Shown here in pieces: positions 44,800-52,844 of a stretch of DNA of 64,000 nucleotides. The notes beneath the pieces were generated by a model. It searched no databases and was not told where the DNA came from. It saw only the letters and a list, made by a program, of their open reading frames with translations. A program made the position numbers and the translations under genes. Positions within the stretch are counted from its first letter, which is position 1, and each line of letters starts with the position of its first letter. Source of the stretch: an uncultured Bacteroidales bacterium (lineage in GTDB: Bacteria; Bacteroidota; Bacteroidia; Bacteroidales; UBA932); the NCBI GenBank assembly GCA_944323825.1, contig CALUTY010000007.1:1-64000 (forward strand), read 5' to 3'.

Positions 44800-46290
44800 A
44801 TGAAAAGGATATTGTTTATTATGGCTTCGGCCACAGCTTTATTTGCATGTACGGAAGCGGAGCCGGATAATGTGGAAATCGGCGACGGTGACGGGGAGCT
44901 TGCAGCCCCGCAAGTGACATTTTCCGGAATAACCTCGTCCTCTTTTACCGCTTCCTGGGATGCGGTGGAAGGTGCAGAGGAATACAGGTATGAAGTCACA
45001 TGGGATACCGGTTCCGGTAAGGAAATCATAGCCGTGGAGCCTGATTTCACAGGAACATCATTTACATTGGAGCGGCTTCAGCCGGCAACTGAATATTCCG
45101 TGAGGGTTGCCGCACGTTCCGGTGATGCCACATCGCGCAACTGGTTCAGCGGGACGGTGACCACGGGAGGTACCGAACTGTCGCTGGCCATTACTCCTGT
45201 GGAGAAGTATTTTGCCCGTGGCGGATATGTATATCCTGCGGCATCGGTAAGATCTTCGGATGAAGATGTATATTATTGGGTTTCCGCTGTTCCTTCCGAC
45301 AATATGGACAATGCCTTGTCATGGGTACGTGAAGACATAGACAATAATATTTCATATTACGGAGGATGGGATGGCCTGGTGGAGTCCGGACTCATAATGA
45401 AAGGTTCGGGAGAGTCGGTTGGATTCAATTTCTCAGGATACGGTAATTTCTGTTTCGTAGCGGTTCCGGTAAGCAATACTGCATCCGGGATAACCGTTTC
45501 TTCAAAAGTTTATGAGAGTTATCCTTTTTTCGCGACAGGGACAGATACGGCCATGCCTTTCCCGGCAAATAAGAATGATTTTGTAGGTGAATGGATGCTT
45601 ACGACTAATTCTACTCTTGTGTCAGAGGGAGGATATTATGTTGAAAATGCAGGAGAGATATTTCCTGTTACCATTTCACAAGCAGAAAACGGACTTGAAC
45701 TGACAGGATGGGGCGGAGACCGTAACAGGTATTCTTCTTATCCTTTGGTTCTGGATTATACGCAACCGAATGATTATGGTGAGTTTACCATTTCTTTGCC
45801 ACAGACCATCACAACTGACGGTGACGGAACTGAATGGAAATATTATTCATGGTTCACTTTTTATGACGGGGCAACAGGACATTATTACCGTTTTGACCCG
45901 GATGATTTTGATCTTGATTATCCTGAGTTGATTCAAGCGTTGACAGACGCATTTACCGGCTTTGTCGGGAATCTCAACAAGACAGTCATCAAGGTAATCG
46001 GTACGCAGTTGACGGCTTCAGACGGGTCAGGACTGGTTGTCAACGGATTGTGGCCGTATGGAACTGCTTCTGACGGAGAAGGTGTCTATCTCAACGGGAA
46101 GCATGAAGAACCTTTTGAGATTTATTTTCTTGTCAGGAAGGATGTTGCTGACGGGAAGATCCTTGAATTGCCTGACAGTTCTGCTGATGAAAACGCTGTA
46201 GCGGCTACCATGCCGTCCTTGTCCGTAGAAGCGGCTTCTGTGAGGCATAAGACGGCAGAGGATGCTTATGTCAGGATTGTCGGCAAGTAA
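44800..46290 (+). CDS. lipoprotein with an N-terminal FN3 domain
   Basis: A 496-residue lipoprotein (lipobox LFAC, Cys17) with an acidic linker. Residues about 37-125 are a fibronectin type III domain (APQVTFSGITSSSFTASWDAVEGAEEYRYEV, LERLQPATEYSVRVAA). The following 370 residues are unrecognised, beta-rich and aromatic, with blocks GEWMLTTNSTLVSEGGYYVENAG and NGLWPYGTASDGEGVYLNG that look lipocalin- or Calycin-like. It starts 49 bp after the DUF1566-like gene and ends the operon at a strong terminator. Probably surface exposed; ligand unknown. Confidence 0.78.
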   Translation: MKRILFIMASATALFACTEAEPDNVEIGDGDGELAAPQVTFSGITSSSFTASWDAVEGAEEYRYEVTWDTGSGKEIIAVEPDFTGTSFTLERLQPATEYSVRVAARSGDATSRNWFSGTVTTGGTELSLAITPVEKYFARGGYVYPAASVRSSDEDVYYWVSAVPSDNMDNALSWVREDIDNNISYYGGWDGLVESGLIMKGSGESVGFNFSGYGNFCFVAVPVSNTASGITVSSKVYESYPFFATGTDTAMPFPANKNDFVGEWMLTTNSTLVSEGGYYVENAGEIFPVTISQAENGLELTGWGGDRNRYSSYPLVLDYTQPNDYGEFTISLPQTITTDGDGTEWKYYSWFTFYDGATGHYYRFDPDDFDLDYPELIQALTDAFTGFVGNLNKTVIKVIGTQLTASDGSGLVVNGLWPYGTASDGEGVYLNGKHEEPFEIYFLVRKDVADGKILELPDSSADENAVAATMPSLSVEAASVRHKTAEDAYVRIVGK

Positions 46291-46357
46291 TCCTGCGAGA
46301 GTTCCGTGTATGGCGCGTCATAAGCGTCGTATGGAGTAGTTTTCGGATTTTAAACTG

Positions 46358-46402
46358 AAATGCCATATACCTTTTCCGTTGTCTGGATGGTATATGGCAT
46401 TT
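46358..46402 (+). terminator. terminator of the lipoprotein operon
   Basis: AAATGCCATATACC (46358-46371) and GGTATATGGCATTT (46389-46402) form a perfect 14-bp stem around 17 bases, followed by GCTTTTATTTTAT. It separates the operon from the convergent DUF4923 gene. Confidence 0.8.
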
Positions 46403-46481
46403 GCTTTTATTTTATCAGCCGGTTCGTATTCCGGCAATGCAGATAGGTTTTCCCTGTCTTGTTGCTTGTTCAGGATATCTT

Positions 46482-47141
46482 TCAGTTCCGTTTCTTTACC
46501 TGAAAGCCGATTTTCAGGCCGTCGTAGTTGCTTGTGAGGGCAGAAAGGGACTTCAGTGTGGAGTTGTTGGCGGAAGATGATATCTTTCCGATGAAGTCGA
46601 GAAGCCTGTCGGCGTTGAAAAGGAATTCTGTCTTGTCCGTGCCTATGTCGACAGTGGTGTTGAGGGTAAGGAAGTCGAGCTTTTCACTTTTCCCGTATTT
46701 GAGCTGCAGTGTGTCTCCGTCTTCCCCTTTCACTATGGAATAAGTGCCTTTGAGCGTCTGTTTGAGGAAGATGTTGGTGAATGTGCTGTCAGCGTTGAAA
46801 GTATAGCTGAATGTGCCTTCCTTGAGGCCTATCTTCTGGAGGTATTCGTTGAGCTTGCTTTCAACCTGACTTGAAGCAAGGGTTGAGGCCGCACTTGCAA
46901 GCATGTTGTCACTCGTGAATTTGACAGCTGTTCCTGAATAGTCCCATGTGCCTTCTATGTCGTCCGGGGTGAGGTCTATCCCGAGACTTTCCGTCACTGA
47001 ACCGACTATATCCTGCACATTCTCATTGTTTACGATGTCCTTTCCTTTGTTAAGGAGGTCTTTCAGTGACTGCCCTGCTGCTCCAGTCTCTGCGGCGAGT
47101 GCTGCAGCCATGATGGCTGTGATTGCAAGAAATCTTTTCAT
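46482..47141 (-). CDS. DUF4923 lipocalin-like exported protein
   Basis: A 219-residue exported protein with a cleavable signal (ending AGAAGQ at about 24). It matches the DUF4923 pattern of Bacteroidales: a helical start SLKDLLNKGKDIVNNENVQDIVGSVTESLG, then LTPDDIEGTWDYSGTAVKFTSDNMLASAASTLASSQVESKLNEYLQKIGLK and strands FSYTFNADSTFTNIF, LKGTYSIV, DTLQLKYG. The GTW start of the barrel is lipocalin-like. Function unknown. It is 79 bp downstream of the ThiL-like gene on the same strand and may be co-transcribed. Confidence 0.75.
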   Translation of the reverse strand: MKRFLAITAIMAAALAAETGAAGQSLKDLLNKGKDIVNNENVQDIVGSVTESLGIDLTPDDIEGTWDYSGTAVKFTSDNMLASAASTLASSQVESKLNEYLQKIGLKEGTFSYTFNADSTFTNIFLKQTLKGTYSIVKGEDGDTLQLKYGKSEKLDFLTLNTTVDIGTDKTEFLFNADRLLDFIGKISSSANNSTLKSLSALTSNYDGLKIGFQVKKRN

Positions 47142-47220
47142 TGTCCTGTCTTTTTTGAAGCAGTTTTGCAGTTTTGCTGCAAACGGCTTGTGTGTTTTTC
47201 TTCTGATTTACCTTTGTCTC

Positions 47221-48228
47221 TCATTTCCAGCCCTGTGCCTTGAGCGGGAATTCCACTCCGTCAGGGGTGACTATCACAGCACCGGCTTCCGGCTTCGCAA
47301 GGTGCCCTATTATGTCAAAAGTCTGGAAGTCACGGCGGAATTTATCATGTTTCCCGATGGGTATGGTGAACATCAGCCTGAAGTCGTCCCCTCCGTTGAG
47401 GGCCGCTGAGATAGGGTCTATGTTGAATTCCTTGCCGAGGTCGAACATCTTTCCCGGGAAAGGTATCTTGTCTACATATATCTTTGCCCCGAGACCGCTG
47501 TCGCGGACAAGTCTTTTGACGGCATCTGAAAGTCCCTTTGTGACGAAATACCCGTAGGAAGGTATTATTTCCGCATTTTCAAGCTGCTTTACAACCGTAG
47601 GATTAACTTCCGGCTTCAGGTAGGCTCCGATGAGATGCCTGTATTCTTTCAGGTCGGGCTGCATGCTGTCGTCCTTTGTGGCATCGAATCTGCGTTTTTC
47701 CTTTTCAAGTATCTGAAGTCCCATAAATGCGGCTCCGAGATTGTCTGAAATGCAGATCAGGTCCATGCTTTTGGCAGGCATCCTCCTTTTGGCTGTCAGG
47801 CTGTCCGTTTCCCCGGCAGCAGAAACTGATATGCAAAGCCCGTTCTGTGACGGGATAAGGTCGAGGGCGAGTTTCTGTATCCCGTGTTCCTTTGCTGCGG
47901 TGCAGATTCCTTCCCAAAGCTCCTTTATCTGCTTGAAGTCCAGTTTTGCGGATATGCCGAGCGTCACAGACAGTGTCTTCGGAGAGGCAAGGGCGGCGTA
48001 CAGTTCTCCGACTGTTGCCATAACACTTTTGTAGCCAAGGTGTTTGAGTGGGAAATAGGTAAGGTCGAAATCGATTCCTTCAAGAAGCATTCTGGAGGAG
48101 GAGCGCATCAGGTTGCCCTTTTTCCCGGCTTCAAAGCCGCTTTCTTCCCATGGGTGGTAGCCCGTTCCTTCAAAAAGTCTTTCGATGGCCTCTATCCGTC
48201 CTATCTCTGAAAATTTTTCTTCTGCCAT
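47221..48228 (-). CDS. ThiL/AIR-synthase-like protein lacking catalytic residues (probable pseudoenzyme)
   Basis: A 335-residue protein whose overall sequence follows thiamine-monophosphate kinase (ThiL, PurM fold): EGIDFDLTYFPLKHLGYKSV (50-69), LICISDNLGAAFMGLQILEKE, ALNGGDDFRLMFTIPIG (276-292) and the end GVEFPLKAQGW. Yet the Mg-ATP and substrate aspartates are gone: the GDDAA loop reads GFEAG (31-35), the TTDxxxEG strand reads SSSRMLLEG (43-51), the SD-x-x-A motif reads GELYA (74-78), GGDT reads ALDL (121-124) and D-x-SDGL reads FVTKGL (228-233). ThiL phosphorylates thiamine phosphate to the diphosphate; this protein probably cannot. It could be a regulatory or structural paralogue. Confidence 0.85.
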   Translation of the reverse strand: MAEEKFSEIGRIEAIERLFEGTGYHPWEESGFEAGKKGNLMRSSSRMLLEGIDFDLTYFPLKHLGYKSVMATVGELYAALASPKTLSVTLGISAKLDFKQIKELWEGICTAAKEHGIQKLALDLIPSQNGLCISVSAAGETDSLTAKRRMPAKSMDLICISDNLGAAFMGLQILEKEKRRFDATKDDSMQPDLKEYRHLIGAYLKPEVNPTVVKQLENAEIIPSYGYFVTKGLSDAVKRLVRDSGLGAKIYVDKIPFPGKMFDLGKEFNIDPISAALNGGDDFRLMFTIPIGKHDKFRRDFQTFDIIGHLAKPEAGAVIVTPDGVEFPLKAQGWK

Positions 48229-48315
48229 ATCTATATTTTTTTTGAATTTCTGTAAAACAAAATATGCTTACCCGATACAACAAGATGTAAATTTAGTCAA
48301 TAAAATTTTCTGTTT

Positions 48316-48346
48316 TTTGTTTTTCGTCAAATTCTTCATAATTTTG
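48316..48346 (+). promoter_or_regulatory. promoter TTTG-N19-TAATTTTG for tpx
   Basis: TTTG (48316-48319) and TAATTTTG (48339-48346) are exactly 19 bases apart, a consensus Bacteroidetes promoter. The transcript starts near 48353, 20 bases before tpx. No OxyR-like operator was recognised. Confidence 0.65.
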
Positions 48347-48372
48347 AAATATTTAATTTTAAAACATCATTT

Positions 48373-48876
48373 ATGGCAACAGTTGCATTTCAGGGAGCTC
48401 CTGTGAATCTTTGCGGGGAACTTCCGAAAGTAGGGGAAAGCGCTCCCAAATTCGGCGGGGTCAAAGGTGATCTCACTACGGTCCATCTTCCTGAATTTCT
48501 TGGCAAGAAAGTGGTATTGAACATATTTCCGAGTCTTGACACTCCGGTGTGCGCCGCTTCGGTGAGACGGTTCAACAAAGAGGCCGCTTCACTTGAGAAT
48601 ACGGTTGTCCTCTGTGTATCCAAGGATCTTCCTTTTGCGCAGTCAAGATTCTGTACGACAGAAGGGCTGGATGATGTCGTTGCACTTTCTGTGTTCAGAT
48701 GCCATCATTTTGATGAGAGGTACGGCCTTACCATGACTGACGGTCCTCTAAAGGGACTTCTGGCAAGGGCAGTTGTCATTGTAGATGAGGAAGGGCGCAT
48801 CGTGTATGAGGAGCTTGTCCCGGAAATCACGCATGAACCCGATTATGATGCGGCTCTGGCTGCGTTGAAGAAATAG
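48373..48876 (+). CDS. tpx: thiol peroxidase
   Basis: Tpx is an atypical two-Cys peroxiredoxin that reduces peroxides, recycled by thioredoxin. The 167-residue protein has the peroxidatic Cys in [15 protein letters not shown] (about residue 60) and the resolving Cys in SRFCTTEG (about 94), with the usual start [24 protein letters not shown]. No signal peptide. Its position just upstream of the cytochrome bd genes, 33 bp before DUF4492, suits shared use under oxygen exposure. Confidence 0.96.
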   Translation: MATVAFQGAPVNLCGELPKVGESAPKFGGVKGDLTTVHLPEFLGKKVVLNIFPSLDTPVCAASVRRFNKEAASLENTVVLCVSKDLPFAQSRFCTTEGLDDVVALSVFRCHHFDERYGLTMTDGPLKGLLARAVVIVDEEGRIVYEELVPEITHEPDYDAALAALKK

Positions 48877-48909
48877 TTCCGGATCTGTACGGACCGTTTC
48901 AGGCTTCTC

Positions 48910-49137
48910 ATGGGATTTTCAGGCAGGATGGTCTCCGTATGGAGGTTTTATGTGGACGGCTTCAGGAACATGACATGGGGGAAACCTTTGTGGTACCTCA
49001 TCATCCTGAAGCTGGTCATTCTTTTTGCCGTACTCAGGGTGTTTTTCTTCCAGCCGGTTCTTGCGGGAAAGACGGATGAGGAGAAAAGCGACCATGTGGG
49101 GACAGAACTTGCCGTGAGGGCTGCAGATGCGGAATGA
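48910..49137 (+). CDS. DUF4492 small membrane protein of the cytochrome bd operon
   Basis: A 75-residue protein with an amphipathic start (VSVWRFYVDGFRNMTWGKPLW), one membrane helix (about 28-48, YLIILKLVILFAVLRVFFF) and an acidic tail. FYVDGFRNMTWGK..W and the helix match DUF4492, which lies next to cydAB in Bacteroidetes. It may be an accessory subunit or assembly factor, comparable in size and place to the small CydX/CydY-type proteins, but homology to those is not shown. Confidence 0.85.
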   Translation: MGFSGRMVSVWRFYVDGFRNMTWGKPLWYLIILKLVILFAVLRVFFFQPVLAGKTDEEKSDHVGTELAVRAADAE

Positions 49138-49198
49138 CCGTATCTGCATTTTCAGCAGTGATACATCTGCATTGATGATTTGTAAATAATTCTTTTGT

Positions 49199-50728
49199 AT
49201 GGTTGATACAGCTTTGATAGGATGGTCAAGGGCACAGTTCGCCCTTACTGCATGCTACCATTGGGTCTTTGTGCCGCTTACACTTGGTCTGGCGGTCATA
49301 ATGGCCGTGATGGAGACCCTTTATGTTGTCAAAAAGGACGAATTCTGGAAAAGGACGGCTAAGTTCTGGCAGAAGATATTCGGGATCAATTTTGCCGTCG
49401 GCATTGCCACCGGAATCATCCTGGAGTTTGAATTCGGCACCAACTGGAGCAACTATTCATGGTTTGTGGGAGACATTTTCGGAGCCCCGCTTGCCATAGA
49501 GGGCATCTTTGCATTTTTCATGGAGGCCACATTCGTGGCAGTGATGTTTTTCGGCTGGAACAAGGTGGGCAGGAAATTTCATCTCGCAGCCACATGGCTC
49601 ACAGGAATAGGCGCTTCCATTTCCGCATTGTGGATACTTGTGGCAAACGGCTGGATGCAGCATCCGGTGGGGATGGAGTTCAATCCGGACACTGTCAGGC
49701 ATGAGATGGTGGATTTCTGGGCCGTGGTTTCCAATCCGGTTGCAATCAGCAAGTTTTTCCATTCTGTCCTGAGCGGGTGGATGACCGGCTCAGTGTTCGT
49801 GATTGGCATAAGCTGCTGGTATCTCCTGAAAAAGAGGGAGATACGCTTTGCCAAGGCAAGCATAAGGGTGGCTTCTGCCGTGGGCATCATAGGTACGCTT
49901 GCAGTGATGTTCACCGGTGACAGCTCGGCACTGCATGTGGCAAAGTACCAGCCGATGAAACTGGCTGCAGCCGAAGGGCTTGAAGACGGAGGCCCCAGGG
50001 CTCCGTTCTCGATAGTGCCGGGGGTGGAGATTCCTGGGATGCTTTCCATTCTCGCAACTCATGATATAGACGGATTTGTGCCTGGTATAAATGACCTTCT
50101 GGACGGATATGTGGCTCCGGACGGGACTGAGGTGCTTTCCGCCGAGGCGAAGAAGGAGAGGGGAGATATGGCCCTTGCGGCGTTCAAGGCTTACAGGGAG
50201 AACAGGGAAACGGATCCGGCAGCTGCCGCAGAAGCGAAGAAGGTGCTTGAAGAGAATGTTGAATATTTCGGATACGGATATATAGATGACAAGGAAGAGC
50301 TCGTGCCGGATGTGTGGCTGGTGTATTGGCCTTTTCGCATAATGGTTGGACTTGGATGTTTCCTCCTTCTTCTGATGATACTGGTGCTGTGGTTCGAGCG
50401 CAAGAACAGGATAGAGAAGATGAGATGGCTCCAATGGGTGTCCCTGTGTTCCATACCTCTTGTCTATATGGCAGGGCAGGCAGGATGGATAGTGGCCGAG
50501 GTCGGCAGGCAGCCGTGGGCCATACAGGACCTGCTTCCGGTCAAGGCGGCTGTCTCCAGCCTGAGCAAGGGGGCGGTGATGACCACTTTCTTCATTTTTG
50601 TGGCCGTATTCACCCTTTTCCTTGTGATAGAGATAAGAATCATGATAAATGCAGTCCGCAAGGGGCCTGAAACAGGTGCTGAAGACGGAACTGCGGCTGT
50701 TGAAGGCGCACAGGCCGGGGACAGATGA
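49199..50728 (+). CDS. cydA: cytochrome bd quinol oxidase subunit I
   Basis: CydA reduces oxygen to water with quinol and carries hemes b558, b595 and d; it lets anaerobes survive and respire at nanomolar oxygen. The 509-residue, nine-helix protein keeps the heme His21 (ACYHWVF), the TGIILEFEFGTNWSNYS block, the Q-loop from HVAKYQPMKLAAAEGL onward and GWIVAEVGRQPWAIQDLLP. The Q-loop is long, as in Escherichia coli. It is 61 bp after DUF4492 and 15 bp before cydB. Confidence 0.97.
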   Translation: MVDTALIGWSRAQFALTACYHWVFVPLTLGLAVIMAVMETLYVVKKDEFWKRTAKFWQKIFGINFAVGIATGIILEFEFGTNWSNYSWFVGDIFGAPLAIEGIFAFFMEATFVAVMFFGWNKVGRKFHLAATWLTGIGASISALWILVANGWMQHPVGMEFNPDTVRHEMVDFWAVVSNPVAISKFFHSVLSGWMTGSVFVIGISCWYLLKKREIRFAKASIRVASAVGIIGTLAVMFTGDSSALHVAKYQPMKLAAAEGLEDGGPRAPFSIVPGVEIPGMLSILATHDIDGFVPGINDLLDGYVAPDGTEVLSAEAKKERGDMALAAFKAYRENRETDPAAAAEAKKVLEENVEYFGYGYIDDKEELVPDVWLVYWPFRIMVGLGCFLLLLMILVLWFERKNRIEKMRWLQWVSLCSIPLVYMAGQAGWIVAEVGRQPWAIQDLLPVKAAVSSLSKGAVMTTFFIFVAVFTLFLVIEIRIMINAVRKGPETGAEDGTAAVEGAQAGDR

Positions 50729-50743
50729 GTCGGACTATAAAAA

Positions 50744-51898
50744 ATGGAAGTTATGTTTGAATACGGATTTCTCCAGCAGTACTGGTGGTTCATAGTGTCT
50801 CTTCTGGGCGGTCTTCTTGTGTTCCTGATGTTCGTCCAGGGAGGGAATGCCATGATATTTTCAGCAGGAAAGAATGAGCGTCAGAGACAGATGATAGTCA
50901 ATTCCACGGGCAGGAAGTGGGAGTTCACCTTCACGACACTTGTCACCTTCGGAGGTGCCTTCTTTGCATCCTTTCCGCTTTTCTACAGCACGAGCTTCGG
51001 AGGCGCTTTCTGGGTATGGGTGCTCATTCTGATAACATTCGTTTTCCAGGCGGTTTCCTACGAGTTCCAGACCAAGGCAGGGAACCTGCTCGGCAAAAAT
51101 GCCTTCAGGATATTCCTTACTGTAAACGGCTGTCTTGCGCCTCTTCTCATAGGCACTGCAGTAGGCACCTTTTTCACCGGGTCTGACTTTACCGTGAACA
51201 AGGAGGCGGTGGGGGACAGCCTTGCTCCCGTGATCAGCGTATGGGGCAGCGGATGGCATGGCCTTGAGGCTGTCACGGACTTCAGGAATCTGCTTCTCGG
51301 TCTGGCTGTAATGTTCCTTTCCGCCACCCTCGGTTGCCTTTATATGATCAACAACATCGATGACAGGGAGCTTGTCTCCAACATCAGGAAGAATCTTCCG
51401 TGGGCTGCAGGCGGCTTCGTGCTGTTTTTCGTCGCTTTCATGACGGCAATCTTCCTTTCCGAAGGATATGCCGTGGATGCCTCAGGGACTGTATTCATGG
51501 AAAAATACAAATATTGGCACAATCTGCTGCAGATGCCGGCCGTGCTTGCAATCTTCCTTGTCGGGGTATTCAGCGCCCTTTACGGCATTGCCAAGACCAT
51601 TTTCAAGGACGGCTACCGCAGGGGGATATGGTGGACTGGTGCAGGTACCGTATTTGCCGTCATGGCGTTGTTCATGCTGGCAGGATACAACGGGACGGCA
51701 TATTATCCTTCATATTCAGACCTTCAGAGCTCGCTGACCATATCCGGGAGCTGTTCAAGTGAATTTACCCTGAAGGTCATGACCTATGTCTCGTTTCTGA
51801 TACCTTTTGTCCTGGCATACATTATATATGCCTGGAGATCAATGGACAGTAAGTCCATTACGGCAGAAGAAATTGAGACCACAGATGACAAATATTGA
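50744..51898 (+). CDS. cydB: cytochrome bd quinol oxidase subunit II
   Basis: Subunit II stabilises the hemes of CydA. The 384-residue protein has eight to nine membrane helices. The start QQYWWFIVSLLGGLLVFLMFVQGGN and the block KWEFTFTTLVTFGGAFFASFPLFYSTSFGGAFW match the family. The start is 15 bp after cydA, so translation is coupled. The secreted EEP gene follows after 15 bp. Confidence 0.96.
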   Translation: MEVMFEYGFLQQYWWFIVSLLGGLLVFLMFVQGGNAMIFSAGKNERQRQMIVNSTGRKWEFTFTTLVTFGGAFFASFPLFYSTSFGGAFWVWVLILITFVFQAVSYEFQTKAGNLLGKNAFRIFLTVNGCLAPLLIGTAVGTFFTGSDFTVNKEAVGDSLAPVISVWGSGWHGLEAVTDFRNLLLGLAVMFLSATLGCLYMINNIDDRELVSNIRKNLPWAAGGFVLFFVAFMTAIFLSEGYAVDASGTVFMEKYKYWHNLLQMPAVLAIFLVGVFSALYGIAKTIFKDGYRRGIWWTGAGTVFAVMALFMLAGYNGTAYYPSYSDLQSSLTISGSCSSEFTLKVMTYVSFLIPFVLAYIIYAWRSMDSKSITAEEIETTDDKY

Positions 51899-51913
51899 TA
51901 AAACACATAGAAA

Positions 51914-52762
51914 ATGAAAATGCTTAAAGTATCACTTGCAGCCATCGCCATGCTCATTGCTTTCCAGCAGCCGATGGATTCAAAGAAAGTTTCAGGACCG
52001 GAGACATTGAAAGTAGTGTCCTTTAACATAAGGAACGGGGAGGCAAGCGACGGTACGAATTCATGGATATACCGTTATCCGGCAACGGCATTGATGATAG
52101 AGGATCAGAAGCCTGACATCATGGGGCTGCAGGAGGCATACAGCTATCAGGTGTCTTTCATTACTGAAAACCTGCTGAACTACGAGGCTGTAGGAGTGGG
52201 CCGTGAAGACGGCAGGAAGGAAGGTGAGCATATGTCCATCCTTTACAACAAGAAGACGGTTTCTCTGAAGAAATGGGGTACTTTCTGGCTTTCCGATACA
52301 CCGGACGAACCTTCTCAGGGATGGGACGGGGCATGCAAGAGAACAGCCACCTGGGCATTGATGAAGGACAAGAGGAGCGGCAACAGCTTTCTGTATGTGA
52401 ACACTCATCTTGACCATGTGGGAAAGGAGGCACAGAAGAACGGTCTTGCGCTTATCCTGTCAAAAATCGGTGAGATCAACAAGGACAACCTGCCTGTCAT
52501 CCTTACCGGTGACTTCAATGTAAGGCCTGATGACCCGGTGCTCACTGAACTTGACAAGACAATGAAAAGTGCCAGGGCGACTGCAGCCAAGACGGATTCA
52601 CATGACACTTTCAACGGATGGGGAAAAGGAAACGGTGTAATAGACTATATCTATTATTCCGGATTCAGTTCATGTCCTGAATTTGAGACAATCGTGAAGA
52701 AATATGCCGACAGGCAGTTCATTTCTGACCATTTCCCGATATTTGCCGTATTGGAGTTCTGA
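51914..52762 (+). CDS. secreted EEP-family phosphoesterase/nuclease
   Basis: A 282-residue EEP-superfamily enzyme with a hydrophobic N-terminal signal (KVSLAAIAMLIAFQ). Motifs in order: VVSFNIRNGEASDG (Asn), GLQEAYSYQ (metal Glu), YVNTHLDHVG (His), LTGDFNVRPDDP (Asp, Asn) and ISDHFPIFAVLEF (Asp-His). This is the pattern of Bacteroides secreted endonuclease/exonuclease/phosphatase proteins often called metal-dependent hydrolases. Last gene of the cyd transcript, 15 bp after cydB; a functional tie to respiration is not obvious. ATG 51914 or 51920. Confidence 0.88.
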   Translation: MKMLKVSLAAIAMLIAFQQPMDSKKVSGPETLKVVSFNIRNGEASDGTNSWIYRYPATALMIEDQKPDIMGLQEAYSYQVSFITENLLNYEAVGVGREDGRKEGEHMSILYNKKTVSLKKWGTFWLSDTPDEPSQGWDGACKRTATWALMKDKRSGNSFLYVNTHLDHVGKEAQKNGLALILSKIGEINKDNLPVILTGDFNVRPDDPVLTELDKTMKSARATAAKTDSHDTFNGWGKGNGVIDYIYYSGFSSCPEFETIVKKYADRQFISDHFPIFAVLEF

Positions 52763-52767
52763 TTACT

Positions 52768-52800
52768 CGTCCGGAACGGCAAAAGGGGCCGTTCCGGACG
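52768..52800. terminator. strong hairpin between two convergent genes
   Basis: CGTCCGGAACGGC (52768-52780) and GCCGTTCCGGACG (52788-52800) form a perfect 13-bp stem around AAAAGGG. It is very GC-rich but no T-run follows on either strand. Its place between the EEP and dnaE stop codons favours a terminator or transcript-end stabiliser. Confidence 0.55.
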
Positions 52801-52844
52801 GATAATGCTGATGGTGACTAAGAAGAAGGAATTTCAAGTCTTGC

